Below, piece by piece: positions 37,962 through 49,005 of a stretch of DNA of 64,000 bases (the stretch's first letter is position 1; each line of letters starts with the position of its first letter). The notes below the pieces were generated by a model. It had not been told where the DNA came from and did no database searches. It worked only from the letters and a program-made list of their open reading frames with translations. This stretch comes from Incurvaria masculella (taxonomy: Eukaryota > Arthropoda > Insecta > Lepidoptera > Incurvariidae). Location of the stretch: assembly GCA_946894095.1 (NCBI GenBank), contig OX335657.1, forward strand, positions 16,430,001 to 16,494,000, in the 5' to 3' direction. The position numbers were made by a program, and so were the translations under genes.

Positions 37962-40638
37962 CTGTCAGTTTCGCACGTTAGAAGACGACTGCACACAGTT
38001 AGGTACTCTGAAACCTGTACACCGGAAATAGAGACACATTCGAGGTCTCATTCTGTCACATTGACGTCAACCATTTGGTAAAACAGTACCTAGTATTCTG
38101 AGTTATCGTGCTAACTAATACTTACGTGGATTATGTCCGGACTAAACCGATTTTTTTATGGTAAGTCCGGAGATAGTACGCGTTTTAATTTTGAATATTA
38201 ATTTGCCCTCGACTGCCCTCTCTGAATACTTAATGGGGTCCATGTCAGTGTCAGTGTTTTCCATCCAGTTTAATGCAGCCTTGCTCATAAAGGGAAGGTC
38301 ATGTCTTGGCACATGATTCCTACGGGAATTCGGTATGTGGGGCTAATGCCGGTGGGTGTGGTACCTATTAGGATACTCAAAGAACTACGGCGTTCCATCA
38401 ACGCGCGAGAGAAAACCGCGCAGGCGGGAAAATATCCCCTACCAGGACTAATAGTTGCAACTTTGAAACGTGTAAATAAACTAAACTCAACAATCGAAAT
38501 TGAAAGTGACACGAGAAAGCGTGATCTGTGGCGCCATTGTGATCTGATACCATCCATCCGGTGAAAGTGAGGTTAGATTAGCCGGTTCACTATGCCGATG
38601 GCGTCGGAATATTTGGCGGCTTACCGTGGCTTACCTCATTTGAAAAGTTGTTTAAAAGCATACATTACGTACAGGCATTTGTTGGTTTGCTAAAGTATGG
38701 TCCTAATCAAATGTCTGTTACATTTTGTTGGCATACAAATAAAAAAATCATAGGTTTTTGAAATGTAAGTTTTTTTAAACTTTAGTTATATGAACTCGCT
38801 AATGTGCCGTTTGATTTTACCCATTACTTTGTAGAAGAACAACTTTGGGATGCTTTTACGGCAGGCATCTTTATTTTACGACGCAGAGGATGGTAATGTT
38901 TTATTATTTACTTAATTCGTTGGGTAATGTCACCGAAAGTTTGCTATTTGCAATGAAAAGTAGGCAGGTACCTATGTCGTTTCGTACTTTCCGCCTGGCC
39001 AGTAGTTACACACACCATGGGAATCGAGAAGTTGGTGACACCCACGTTTACCAGTTTCCTTGAGGCAAGGGCGTCGCCAGCCGATGGCGCAGGGGGGGGG
39101 GGGGCAAGTTGACTTTACCTACTACAATTCATACTTTTCTCATTCTCATTGGTGAATTCATTCGAGTTTCGACGTACGGGAATGATTGTTTAAGGCTTGA
39201 ACTTCGAGCAAATCAAGTCAAAGACTTAGGACTTTGGTTGCATTATATTTGGCAACTTTTTTAGAATCTCTAGGGGGGGGCAGCTGCCCCTCCCTGCCCC
39301 CCCTTGGCGACGCCCTTGCCTTGAGGTAGTTACGAACAACAGCCAAACTATAGTTCATATGTGTAGCCAGACTTCAACGTTACCATTTATGAGTTTGAAA
39401 CTCTTCAAGCAAATAAACGTGTGAAATGGACCTGAACATTTTGCAGACACACTATACACAGCAGCTGACTAAAACCTTTGGTGAGCCTTTGGGGTGCAGA
39501 TGGTTCTGAGAAGAGGAGAGGTGCCCCACCAAACAGGTTCTAGTTATTTGCCGTGCGTATATGTAAGAGCGGAGTCTGTTGCGACTCCGGCAGCCGTTTC
39601 TCGCGTATTTTAAGGCGGCCCAACCCGGCGGGCCTAACTCATTCGCGGGCACGGTACAAAACCGTGCTGTTGCGCTCTGGAACCTTCTCTGTTTCAAAGA
39701 ATAAGACAGGCTCCATGATGAGGAAGATGCAACATGTCCACAAAAAAGACAATGTGCACGAAAATTTTGATTTCAAAACGACTTATAGCTAAAAGTAAAC
39801 CACGACCGCTGTAGTAAAAAATCTAACGAAAACCCATTAGTCTGATGACTAATCTTTTTAAGATTTTCTTACTTTATCATTGCGTAATAAACCACCAAAG
39901 TTATTGTATAAAACGCGCGAAAAATTCGAACTTTCGGACCTTATAAGTTAGAAACCAAACACAATTTTACAATGCCAATGGTCATCAGACATCTAGTCTT
40001 AAAGCTATTTTGAGCAAAATTTGGGATCTCTGATAAGAAATATGGGCGTAATCTTCTTTCCCCGTTTGTATGGGGAGTTGAGCGGGTTGGGCCACCTTAA
40101 GCGGCAAGAACCTTCCGATACTCTGCTATACATTTTCAGAAATACATCACCGATTTGAATTGAGATCCGCTGACGAAGCGAGCATGGAAGGACGGAAATG
40201 AGATCGAAACTTATTCGCATGGCGGCCGTAGCCGCGAATTAGTGGCACGAATTCGGTGCCCGCGACAACGAATGTTCGTTGCACTAAATACAATACTGTG
40301 AACTTCTTAAGCATCGTTGGAACTCGAGAATATCCGTAGTAAGCGAATTCGGCGGCGCGTCCGCCGTGTCGTAAGCAAAAGTGGCTACGCCCCCGCGCCG
40401 CCCTCATGCTTTCCACGCTCGCGGCGCTGGCGTGACGAACGCAACAACACCGACCGTGCTGCCCGTACGGGCGCTGCTCGTAGTGCGGCTGGTACTGCGG
40501 CTGCAGCGCCTGCCGCGGCAGTCGCGCGTGCGCTTGAAGCGCCGCCAGGTCGAGGAACTGGATCTGGTCGGCCGGCACCGCGATGTAGCGGGGCATAGCG
40601 TGAGCCGCGCCGAGCATCAGCAAGCACGCTACCGCCAA
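37804..40638 (-). CDS. Small secreted His/Tyr/Gly-rich protein, two exons seen (gene-level entry)
   Basis: Exons 40638-40455 and 37961-37804 join in phase 1 to encode 113 residues and a stop. The first starts inside a signal peptide core (LAVACLLMLGAAHA, cleavage expected after AHA), followed by MPRYIAVPADQIQFLDLAAL and a Gln/Tyr/His-rich segment. The second ends GDYVDFGAHTGGHGAFGWYA then DYPVESHH. A signal peptide split by an early intron, low complexity and aromatic/Gly/His content fit insect cuticle-type or other extracellular proteins. I do not recognise a named family. The start exon, which should encode Met and a few residues, was not located upstream. Confidence 0.65.
38004..38095 (+). 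repeat. MITE family E, partial
   Basis: CTCTGAAACCTGTACACCGG and AATAGAGACACATTCGAGG match the family E element whose complete copy is at 50279-50421. Confidence 0.65.
38230..38370 (+). repeat. S1 SINE tail fragment
   Basis: GTGTTTTCCATCCAGTTTAA, CTCATAAAGGGAAGGTCATG and GGGGCTAATGCC follow the S1 body order. The head is absent. Confidence 0.65.
38371..39058. other. Intron of the secreted-protein gene, no feature
   Basis: No conserved frame or repeat core was recognised. Confidence 0.4.
39059..39328. mobile_element. 270-bp MITE
   Basis: Ends CTTGAGGCAAGGGCGTCGCC and TGGCGACGCCCTTGCCTTGA are inverted repeats, each followed inward by a long G or C run. Non-coding. Confidence 0.75.
39610..40100. 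mobile_element. piggyBac-type MITE (TTAA duplication), second copy
   Basis: TTAAGGCGGCCCAACCCGG and GGGTTGGGCCACCTTAA at the ends; the interior matches 15560-16100 in reverse (for example ATGCCAATGGTCATCAGAC). It lies in the intron of the secreted-protein gene. Confidence 0.85.
40455..40638 (-). CDS. Secreted-protein gene, signal-peptide exon
   Basis: Acceptor TTTGTCCAACAG|TTGGCG, donor CAGCACG|GTCGGT in phase 1. Encodes LAVACLLMLGAAHAMPRYIA, then a segment ending in PQYQPHYEQRPYGQH. The donor is weak at +3. Reading on past it gives an Arg/Ala-rich stretch that lacks the character of the exon. Confidence 0.6.
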
Positions 40639-40696
40639 CTGTTGGACAAAGCATGAATCAATAATGGAACAGAACGAATGCTTCGTTATTCGCTCT

Positions 40697-41013
40697 GAGC
40701 CTGTAGTCCCAGTTGTCACCTAAATTGGCGTTTACGTAACTTCGAAGTTACGTAAAAACGTCAAACCCAATACAAATGTTTACTACTCAATACAAGTTTT
40801 TACTGATATTCTGTGGTTTTACTTCTTCAAGCTGTCAAAGTTAAACTCGGACTGCCGATTTGTATGAAAACGCGGAGTCAACGTATTTACGGCAACGTTG
40901 AGTAAGCTGTCAAATCAAACTCGGACTCGCAAATGTTAGTTCGATTAACGCCCACTGCCAGTCGATCGGTTTGCCGTAACGCCAATTTAGGTGAAAACTG
41001 GGACTACAGGCTT
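40697..41013. mobile_element. 317-bp MITE next to the signal-peptide exon
   Basis: Ends AGCCTGTAGTCCCAGTTGTC and AACTGGGACTACAGGCT are inverted repeats, continuing inward with CACCTAAATTGGCGTTTACG against CGTAACGCCAATTTAGGTG. It lies 60 bp upstream of the exon acceptor. Confidence 0.8.
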
Positions 41014-41139
41014 AGGGCGTCTTTCGCCTGTCATTTGAGAGATCAATCCCGCCTCACGCTTGCACTGTGTTGTCTTTTTCTAAGTTGGATAACTGCATTT
41101 CAACACTTATGCGTATAATACTCAATGGTTCGGCACCCA

Positions 41140-41335
41140 TTTCACCTTTTCTCCTACCTTCCTTTCCTTGGTACCATCGCATTGAATGAAACACTTGATC
41201 GGCAATGAAAATTGGTCCATGTTTTCCACTTAGTTCAATGTAGCCGTGCAGATAAAGGTTAGGTCCTGGCATGGCACCCGGGCTGGGCTAATATCATGAC
41301 ATTGGGTGTGATATTAGCCACCAATGTCCACTCCC
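41140..41335 (+). repeat. S1 SINE tail fragment
   Basis: GGTACCATCGCATTGAATGA, CAATGTAGCCGTGCAGATAA and GGTCCTGGCATGGCACC in S1 order, ending CCACCAATGTCCA. No head. Confidence 0.7.
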
Positions 41336-41668
41336 GGCGAAATCCGAAATCCGTCCGTGATAGTATCGACAAATACGAATCCACGAGTGTGTGTGTACAC
41401 CGAATGGAGGAAAACAAACGAATAAACGACTTCAATGGAAAAAAATATCGTTATATTCGTTATATCAAAAAATAGTTAATACTTTTCATATACTTTTTTT
41501 GATATAAGAATTTGAAAAATGTTTATGGGGTATTCTACAACAACGTGGTCGGTCACTTTTTGGGGTTGAAAAGACCGCACTCTTTCTTCCGCGCCCAGGG
41601 GGTCCATTCAGGGCAAGAGTGAGTTCGAGTTCGGGAGTGAGTTAACCTAAAAATAGCTAGGAAATAAT

Positions 41669-42950
41669 AGGTCGGGGAAAAAGTCTTTTCGCATTATAGT
41701 ATGAATGAACTTGTAATAAAATCTCTTTGGCTATACTATTTGTATCTGGCTGGTTTTGGTATCATTGAAAGTTTAAATTTTAAAGAACATAATTCCAAAT
41801 TCAAATTAGGAAAATGTGTGATTCTCATTTGTTTTTCGTACTGTCAAAATGAGTGAATCTAATGAAGAAATTCGATACATTTTAAAATTTTACTACAAAA
41901 AAGGTAAAAATGCAACGCAAGCCGCGAAAAAAATTTGCGATGTTTATGGACCTAGTGCAGTGTCTGTGAGAGTAGCACAAATTTGGTTTAAGCGTTTTCA
42001 ATCCGGAAATTTTGATGTCAAAGATGCACGTCGCTCTGGTCGCCCTATTACGGATAAAATGGATGCCATTTTTGAAAAAGTGGAGCAAGATCGGCATATC
42101 AGTAGTTACGACGTAGCTGAAGAACTAGGAATTGACCACAAAACAGTTTTGGCGCATTTGAAAAAAACTGGGTACACAAAAAAGCTCGATATTTGGGTAC
42201 CTCACGAGCTCACTGAAAGAAACCTAATGAACCGTGTACTCATTTGTGATTCTTTATTACGACGTAATGAAACCGAACCATTTTTGAAGAAGCTGATAAC
42301 TGGTGATGAAAAGTGGATCACGTACGACAAGAACGTGCGAAAAAGGTCGTGGTCAAAGGCCGGTCAAGCTTCACAGACTGTGGCGAAACCCGGGTTAACT
42401 CGCAAAAAGGTTGTGCTGTGTGTGTGGTGGGATTGGAAGGGCATTATTCATTATGAGCTGTTATCACCAGGCAGGACCATCGATTCTGAACTCTACTGCG
42501 AACAACTGATGAGATTAAAGCAAGAAGTTGAGAGAAAGCGGCCGGAATTAATCAACAGAAGGGGTGTGGTTTTTCATCATGATAACGCTAGACCTCACAC
42601 ATCTTTAGCCACTCAGCAAAAACTAAGATAGTTTGGCTGGGAGGTGTTAATGCATCCGCCGTATAGTCCTGACCTTGCACCTTCAGATTTTCACCTGTTT
42701 AGGTCTCTTCAGAATTCTTTAGGCAGTGTCAGGTTAACATCACGAGAGGACTGCCAAAACCACTTGTCGCGGTATATTGATCAGAAGTCCCAATATTTCT
42801 ATAGCAATGGGATCATGTCCCTACCTACAAGAAGGCAAAAAGTTATCGAACAAAATGGTACCTACATACTTTAGTTAAATGTAAATAAACCATATTAAAA
42901 AATGTTTTGAATTTTCTTAAAAAATGCGAAGAAACTTTTTCCCCAACCAA
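41669..42950 (+). mobile_element. Mariner element, near full length
   Basis: Terminal repeats GGTCGGGGAAAAAGTCTTTT and the inverse of AAAAAGTTTCTTCGCAT (right end CCCCAACC) flank a mariner transposase frame, with TA next to each end. The length of about 1.28 kb is typical of mariners. Confidence 0.9.
41849..42874 (+). pseudogene. Mariner transposase with one nonsense codon
   Basis: 341 codons in one frame, interrupted only by TAG at 42629-42631 (codon 261). Residues about 1-110 hold the paired helix-turn-helix region, with RRSGRP at 61-66. WVPHELTE at about 116-123 is the mariner signature. Catalytic residues are Asp153 (ITGDEKWITYD), Asp245 (HHDNARPH) and Asp280 (YSPDLAPSDFH), so the triad is D,D34D. 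Normal length is about 345 residues. All three acidic residues survive, but the stop lies between the second and third, so this copy should not make active enzyme. Confidence 0.9.
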
Positions 42951-43599
42951 TATATGATTATTTAAATAACGGAACCGTTATTTATACTTCCAACGGGACA
43001 GACCAGATTTTTTCCTAACTGTAACAATGTTCAAGAAGTATGGAAACATTAACTATTTAAAAAAGTGAGTTGATATTTAGTGACGAATTCGAACTCACTC
43101 TTGCCCTGAATGGACCCCCAGTTATGGTGCAACTTCACACAAAGCGTCCGAACGTATCCAGATCACGAATGCTTACGAAACGTTTTGAACCTGTATGGCG
43201 CTCATACTATATGGACACTTGAACGACACTAACTAACCAAATATGGCTGCGCGTAAGTCCGCGGGGCCCGACGACAGCTGTACCCACAGACCGTTGTACC
43301 CGACTGGTGAATTCCAAACAGCTTGGGCAATGTTGACACCATTAACCGCTGGTCTGTTGCGTACCAATCCAAATATGGATCAAACTTTAGAATTTTTTTG
43401 AGAAGTACCTAAAATATAAAATACTTTGAATCTTGCGCATACAATATCAAAAATCAAAGTATGATCATGTTCAGAAGGACTCACGAAAATAACTTAGAAC
43501 ATCAAGATGTACAACAGTGCTTTTACACTGGCAGAAATATGCGAAATTAACGCATGATTCTTTTAATAGAGTCATCTTATGCCAGATCCGTTTTGGTTG

Positions 43600-44112
43600 G
43601 GAATTCCTAATTAAAATTTATTTCAAATTAAGGATTGTGTATTTGGGTCTCGAATTCAGTGATTCATTTCATTTCGAGCATTTATTTTTTCTCTGACATC
43701 GTTCTGTTCACAATATAGAAAACTTGAACTATTACGTTATTTACGAATGCGAGTTTTATCATGACACTGCTGCAGAAACAGCTCGAAAAGAAAACATTTT
43801 TTGTTCCAACGTTTTCGTTCTGTAAATGTTGACCTACAGACCAAGCCCCGTGGACGGCTAGAGACCCTAGTTGACAATGAAGAATTAAAAGCGATCGTGG
43901 AAGCAGATCCATCTCAAACCTCGTCAGAGTTAGCGGCGGGCTTCGGTATGAGTGATAAAACAATTTAAATTAATTTGAAAGAAATTGGAAAAGTGAAAAA
44001 ACTCGAAAAACAAACCCCGTGGACGGCTAGAGACCCTAGTTAGGTACTAACACTAAATTCGAATCCCAAATACACAAGCCGAACTCGAAATAAATTTTAA
44101 TTTGGAATTCCT
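43600..44112. mobile_element. Inverted-repeat element carrying a mariner relic
   Basis: Left arm AATTAAAATTTATTTCAAAT, GTGTATTTGGGTCTCGAATT (43609-43658) is mirrored by AATCCCAAATACACAAGCC and GAAATAAATTTTAATTTGG (44060-44105). Confidence 0.65.
43824..44042 (+). pseudogene. Relic mariner transposase N-terminal fragment
   Basis: Encodes RLETLVDNEELKAIVEADPS, QTSSELAAGFGMSDKTI, stop, INLKEIGKVKKLEK. This matches the helix-turn-helix region of a mariner different from the one at 41.8 kb. A 27-bp direct repeat (CCCCGTGGACGGCTAGAGAC then CCTAGTT) flanks it at about 43848 and 44016. Confidence 0.65.
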
Positions 44113-44828
44113 TTGGTTAGGAATATATTTGGGGAGCCAGATATTTGTCATCAAAGTGGCCAGTTCGACAAAACGCCAATTTCATATGTACATAGCTACT
44201 GTACCTAATATAAGTAAAACGTATTGATAATAAAGTGCAAAAAGTGGCACATAACTTCCAAGTTTTTGTTTTTAATGTACCCAAATTTCTCATAGAAACA
44301 CCCCGCCTAAATTACGACTTTGGGAATATGAAATGTGAAAGGGTGCAGGAAATAGTTCTAGGTTGGCTAGAATAAAAATACTCTCGTTCCAAAATAAATA
44401 TTAGTCTCACCAGTCCTCTAAACTAAACCAATTATGCTGTGACTAAACTAAGTAATGAGTTCGTTACAGCTTTGTAAACTAAATGTGTAATGAATACCTA
44501 TCTCGTGCTCATTTTATTATGTTACCTATGCGATAATTAGTGCAGAACTGAAAGTGAACCATAACGTTGGCAATGAGGCCCTGGTGCAAGATGTATTGAG
44601 CAACGAAGCGTTTGAAACGAAACACTTGGATGGAGGAATATGAGCTATATATAAGTACATTTTATAAAAGTGCCTCTAATAATAATCATAACAAAATGGA
44701 TGGTTTCTATAGTTTAGAGTTAGATGCTACACAATTACGACCAGTGTTCAGTTTCAGTGGTACTTTTGAGTAGATAGGAAAATATTACTACTACTATTAC
44801 TATTAAATAAACATTGGTTACTCGAGCA
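44113..44828. other. Gene-free stretch
   Basis: AT-rich, with no named repeat and no exon. Confidence 0.4.
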
Positions 44829-44960
44829 GATGCGGGCGTTTTCTCTGAAACCTATACACCGGAAATAGAGACAAATTCGAGATTTAAGTCTGTCATATTG
44901 ACATCAACCCTAGAGTAAAAAGGACTTAGGAATTCTTTCTCTTTGCAGTGTATTCGATCG
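44829..44960 (+). repeat. MITE family E
   Basis: TCTCTGAAACCTATACACCG, GGAATTCTTTCTCTTTGCAG and GTGTATTCGA follow the family E order; the terminal repeats are eroded. Confidence 0.65.
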
Positions 44961-45984
44961 TTGTCGTCCATACATTCCAAAATATACTGGTGGCGGGAGC
45001 GATTGGGCCTGTCAAAACGTGAAAATAATTTGTGAGATGTAATCATGGAAGAAAATGAATGAGAAACCCTTGAGTACCAAAGTTAACAGAACGTATATAA
45101 GTACACATGGGATTTAGACAAAGCAATCATCAATTTCAGCTGTGTGGGTCACGAACTAACACGGCGCAGCAAGCGTCGAAGCGTGGGCAACGCTTTTACG
45201 GTTGGCCGAACGCTCGCCCACCCGCGGCCATTTTGCGAAACAAACACCATAACAGATGACGGTGTAAGTGAACCGTGTACACTCCTTTCGAATGTCGCAA
45301 CGCGGTGTACCTAACTTTATGTAACAGTTAGCAGCACGATAACGATGAAAGTGGGCACGCTGCTACCATTTCGCGCCAATTCTTGACGCTTTTTGTGAAA
45401 TCGATATCAAAAGTGGTCTTTCGTCGATTTGTGACCTTTTTATCATGGGGCCATTTTACAAAGGTATGTTAAAGCTCGCTGACAAAAACTGTCAATCAAG
45501 TTGTTTTTATCGTCTTAATAAAGCGTTGCGCGTGTTTTAAAGGAAAAATATTCTTGGTTTTTCAACCAAAGATTGAACGGTTTTACTTCTTATTTATTTA
45601 TTTGTGTGATAACCGAGTAAGTATCCGAAACTTATATGTTTGCTTGCGTTAATACTTGTTTGTTTTATTTTAAAACAATTTTCCATTAAAATGTTAAGTC
45701 AACTAACAATAAAACAGAACCAATCCAGCTTGATTTATTTTTGAAGCTTTAATAACATCTGCAGATATATAGGTATACCTACTTATTCCAATTCATTTGC
45801 CACTTTTTTATTTCGGATTTATTAGTTAAGGTCAGATTAGGTTACCTTGGAAGTTCTGGCAACTTATGACAATCCAAAATATGCCAATATATAATACAAA
45901 TGTAAAATGGCAATGCTCCATTATTTTTTTCCCGCTTTAACGTATTTTCAAAGTAATATTTAATTTAGTACTGACTATATGTAC
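44961..45984. other. Gene-free stretch with a small GC-rich island at 45150-45300
   Basis: 45150-45270 is GC-rich (CGCTCGCCCACCCGCGGCCA) and is followed by ATGACGGT|GTAAGT, which could be a start codon and donor. This may be a promoter or first exon on the plus strand, but no continuing exon was found. Confidence 0.25.
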
Positions 45985-46110
45985 GGACGTTTACTCTGAA
46001 ACCGGTACACCGGAAATAGAGATAAATTCGAGATATCATTCTGTTGTATTGACTTCAACCATAGACTAAAAGGGACTTGGAATTCTTTCTCTTTCTAGTG
46101 TTCATGTTTA
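45985..46110 (+). repeat. MITE family E
   Basis: CTCTGAAACCGGTACACCGG, CTAAAAGGGACTTGGAATTC and TTTCTCTTTCTAGTGTTCAT; eroded ends. Confidence 0.65.
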
Positions 46111-46945
46111 TGAAAACATCAAACATTTATGGATGTAATTATGCTCTTGAACGCTGAAACAATAGTCAAATGAAAAGACGAATTCAACTCAGTTGTAGCA
46201 TAGAGTAAAATGGTTGTAGCCCCAGCCTACCCACCCCCGAGTTTGCAAAAAGGACTTTATCCATTGATAGTGGCTTTGTCAGAGAGAACGTTGCAAAATA
46301 CTAATACAGCAAGGCGTTCACCTTCGAACCAATTCAACATTGTCACAAAATAACTATAGGCAACTCATTTCAATGTCAACTTACGCTTTGTGGACTAAAG
46401 TAAAAGTTAGCGTGTGGTCACCAGAGAGACTTGAAACTGGATTAATATTTTTTACCAGCTAGGTATGTACTCGTCGACCTTCTAGTGCATGTAATGTTCT
46501 ACATGTTTTTGACATATCCGTTTTGCACGAACACAAAAGGTGTGAACGAACACTTTCGATGAATGTTGAGGCCGTAATTGTAATATTTTGTTCAAATATA
46601 TCTACTTGCTAAGGTTTTGCCATATTATTTACTCTATTATTTTCGAGCCAAAAGTCACTTCAGCCAATTCAATTTACATCGAGTTAGTAACCTTTGGACA
46701 TCGTGTGACCAAAGGTTACTATAGAAGTTATCTTTCATTTTACTTTATTAGATTCTTCCGGGAAATATTGCACTAGTAACTATATTTATATATTTTTTAA
46801 ATAGTATATTTAATAGCTAACACATACGTAGTTATGCAATGTAATGATACATTATTAATTTGCTTCATTCCGAAATCCAGAATTTTGCAAACTTAGAGTC
46901 GATTTGTCGTACCCATAATGACAATGGCTGTATGTAGTTAGAAGA
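46111..46945. other. Gene-free stretch
   Basis: No exon, named repeat or structure was seen. Confidence 0.4.
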
Positions 46946-46949
46946 TCGC

Positions 46950-47255
46950 AAACTCGTTATTTCAATGAAAATTTAGAATGAAAAAAAAAAGCTCTATCAG
47001 CCGATTCGGGTAGAATGCTCGGATTTTTTTCGAATGAGCAAAAAAGCTCATGCAGCCAATTTGGGTAGAATGCTCGAAACATTTTAAGAATTACAATGCT
47101 CGGAAATTTAGAAGGCGCGTCTAAAAAAAAGATTTTTTCCGCCCCACCCCATTTTCGCTCGAGCCTGAGCCGGAACCTCTGCAGGAATTTTCTGCAGATT
47201 CTTTTACGAGTGGCATAGGTACGTAAAGTCATAGTATAGTGAACGGACATTTTTG
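46950..47255 (-). repeat. Unnamed interspersed repeat, copy 1
   Basis: GATTCGGGTAGAATGCTCGG, TCGAATGAGCAAAAAAGCTC and TTACAATGCTCGGAAATT recur in order at 50940-51040. A local internal duplication of the TGGGTAGAATGCTCG part is visible (46998, 47063). Confidence 0.6.
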
Positions 47256-47800
47256 GATTCGCAAGAATGTATATATCTGTACTTCTACGACAGTTTAGAT
47301 ATTGAAGGCACTATTTTTACGATCAGTTTTAATCATATTTACTCCGTCCCTTCTAGAGGCGTAGTGTTGCCCAATTTTCTAAAAACAATCTTGAACTATT
47401 GTACTGTAGGCTGCGCACATGGCTTAAATTAGGCAAAACATGTACTTATTGTTGTTTACACATTTAGCGGCAAAAATTAGGGTGGTTATAATAATTTAAA
47501 GCAGTGGCTTCCCTTAGTCACGGGGGGGGGGGGGGCGTCCGAAGCAAGCAAACAGTCTCAGTTAACTTCAGTGTGTGTTCTTTCTCTCTACGGGGTTCAT
47601 AGAGGTAACATTACGAACCATTACGATAAAGTCGATTACGAACTGTGGAAAATGAGTTAGGAATGGACTGAAAGTGTCTTGCCTCTATCTTGAATTCAGC
47701 TGCATTTGTATTTAACTGCACACTAACGGTGTTGGGTAAATATACTTTTTCGTACTAAACAGGAACGTCGCTTATTCCAAGAAATGTTATATGCATGTAT
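47256..47800. other. Gene-free stretch with poly-G tract
   Basis: A run of 14 G at 47522-47535. Nothing else is assignable. Confidence 0.4.
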
Positions 47801-47960
47801 GTATAATCGACCGTGAAGCAAGGACGCATTAATTGAAGAAAGAGCCCAGTCAAAAGAACTACTTTACGAATATACTGCAAAGCTGGACTCGAACCAGCCA
47901 TTTCGCCACCGGAATTTGGAATTCTCCTACAGTCCCTCCTCCCAGAATGAATGCCAGATG
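47800..47960 (-). repeat. S2 SINE with internal deletion
   Basis: GACCGTGAAGCAAGGACGCA, GGACTCGAACCAGC joined directly to CATTTCGCCACCGG, so about 35 bp between the A and B boxes is missing compared with 10545-10870. Confidence 0.65.
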
Positions 47961-48244
47961 AAGCGTTAAATAAATTTATGTAGGTAGGTATAAACTGTGT
48001 TGGATTATTGCACGCCCGCCAGTACAGAATGGCATATCGCGACAAGTCTGACAAAGTAGAGATTCGAAGGTTGCCATACCTCAGATACAGATACAGATAC
48101 ATTCAGAGATGTAGACGCATCGTGTCCTGGGAACATCATTCCTCCTAACCGCTGACCCGTTGACTGTCCATCTGTAGCTCACCGTCGAAGATCGAGTGTA
48201 AACAAAATGCGACTGACCATTTTGATCTCGCGTCCGGTTGCAGT

Positions 48245-48355
48245 GTGTCCTCGCTTGTCACGGCGTGTTACAGCGTGTTGCGACGTATTGCGACCTGTTG
48301 CGACCTGTTGCGACGTGCTGCGGCGTGCTGCGGCGTGTCAGCGTGGAGTGCGAGC
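48245..48355 (+). repeat. Short minisatellite, 10-bp-like unit (GTGTTGCGAC)
   Basis: About ten imperfect copies of CGTGTTGCGAC, CCTGTTGCGAC and CGTGCTGCGG in a GC-rich stretch. An open frame of 126 codons runs through it but starts at GTG, is Cys/Arg-rich by composition and looks artefactual. Confidence 0.6.
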
Positions 48356-48748
48356 TTGCTGCGACTGAGCGACACGGCGGCGACCAACAAGTTTTATAGC
48401 ACGAGGCTTTCGAGCGGTTTCACTTTCCTTTCGTGGCGCTCTACTACGGTCGATGTTGGTGTACGAGTGTGTTTACAACTGCGGCGATCCAGACAAGGGA
48501 TTGGAGGGCATGTAATAGGTTTTTTTATTATATTTATTTTATTTATAGAAAGCGCGACGAATAGGACCGCCAATATCTACGACAGCGACTGTGCCGGAAA
48601 TATAGCAAGGTGGACAAGTAACTAACGGTTTGACAGGAGCCTTCTATGCTCCTTTTGAAGGGCCATACGCTATGATACCTCTTACCAAATAGGTATTGAT
48701 ACGGGCAGAAACAGCGAGATTTGTAAAAAATACTCTTCTGAGTAGTGA
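48356..48748. other. Gene-free stretch after the minisatellite
   Basis: GC content falls off to normal. No exon is supported. Confidence 0.35.
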
Positions 48749-49005
48749 AGGTTCCGTACCCAAAGGGTGAAAACGGAACCCTATTACTAAGCCTCCGCTG
48801 TCCGTCCGTCTGTCACAGGGCTGTATCTCATGAACCGTAATAGGTAGGCAGCTGAAATTCTCATAGAGTGTGTATTTATTTTGCCGCTATAACAACAAAT
48901 GGGTAAAATAAAAAAACAAAAAAATCAAAAAATAATACAAAAAACGTGATTTATGGAAACGGAACCCTTCGTGTGCGAGTCCGACTCGCACTTGGCCGGT
49001 TTTTT
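48749..49005 (+). repeat. Repeat family B, near full length
   Basis: GGTTCCGTACCCAAAGGGTG to GCACTTGGCCGGTTTTTT, with GCTGTCCGTCCGTCTGTCAC in the middle. Confidence 0.8.

Larger units (their letters stand above)
41598..43119. mobile_element. Inverted-repeat element containing the mariner
   Basis: GGGGGTCCATTCAGGGCAAG (41598) and its inverse CTTGCCCTGAATGGACCCCC (43100-43119) are ends with about 36 bp of near-identical arm. Without the mariner it would be about 240 bp, a MITE. Confidence 0.75.

Noticed and set aside
40147..40719. A single 190-codon intronless secreted protein
   Set aside because: The part after GQH is unlike the rest, and a phase-1 donor there matches the acceptor at 37961 with a far better C-terminal exon. 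The part before LAVACL lies beyond an acceptor site.
48245..48625. 126-codon Cys/Arg-rich frame
   Set aside because: Starts at GTG, runs through a TTGCGAC minisatellite, and its composition follows the repeat; no exon signals fit.
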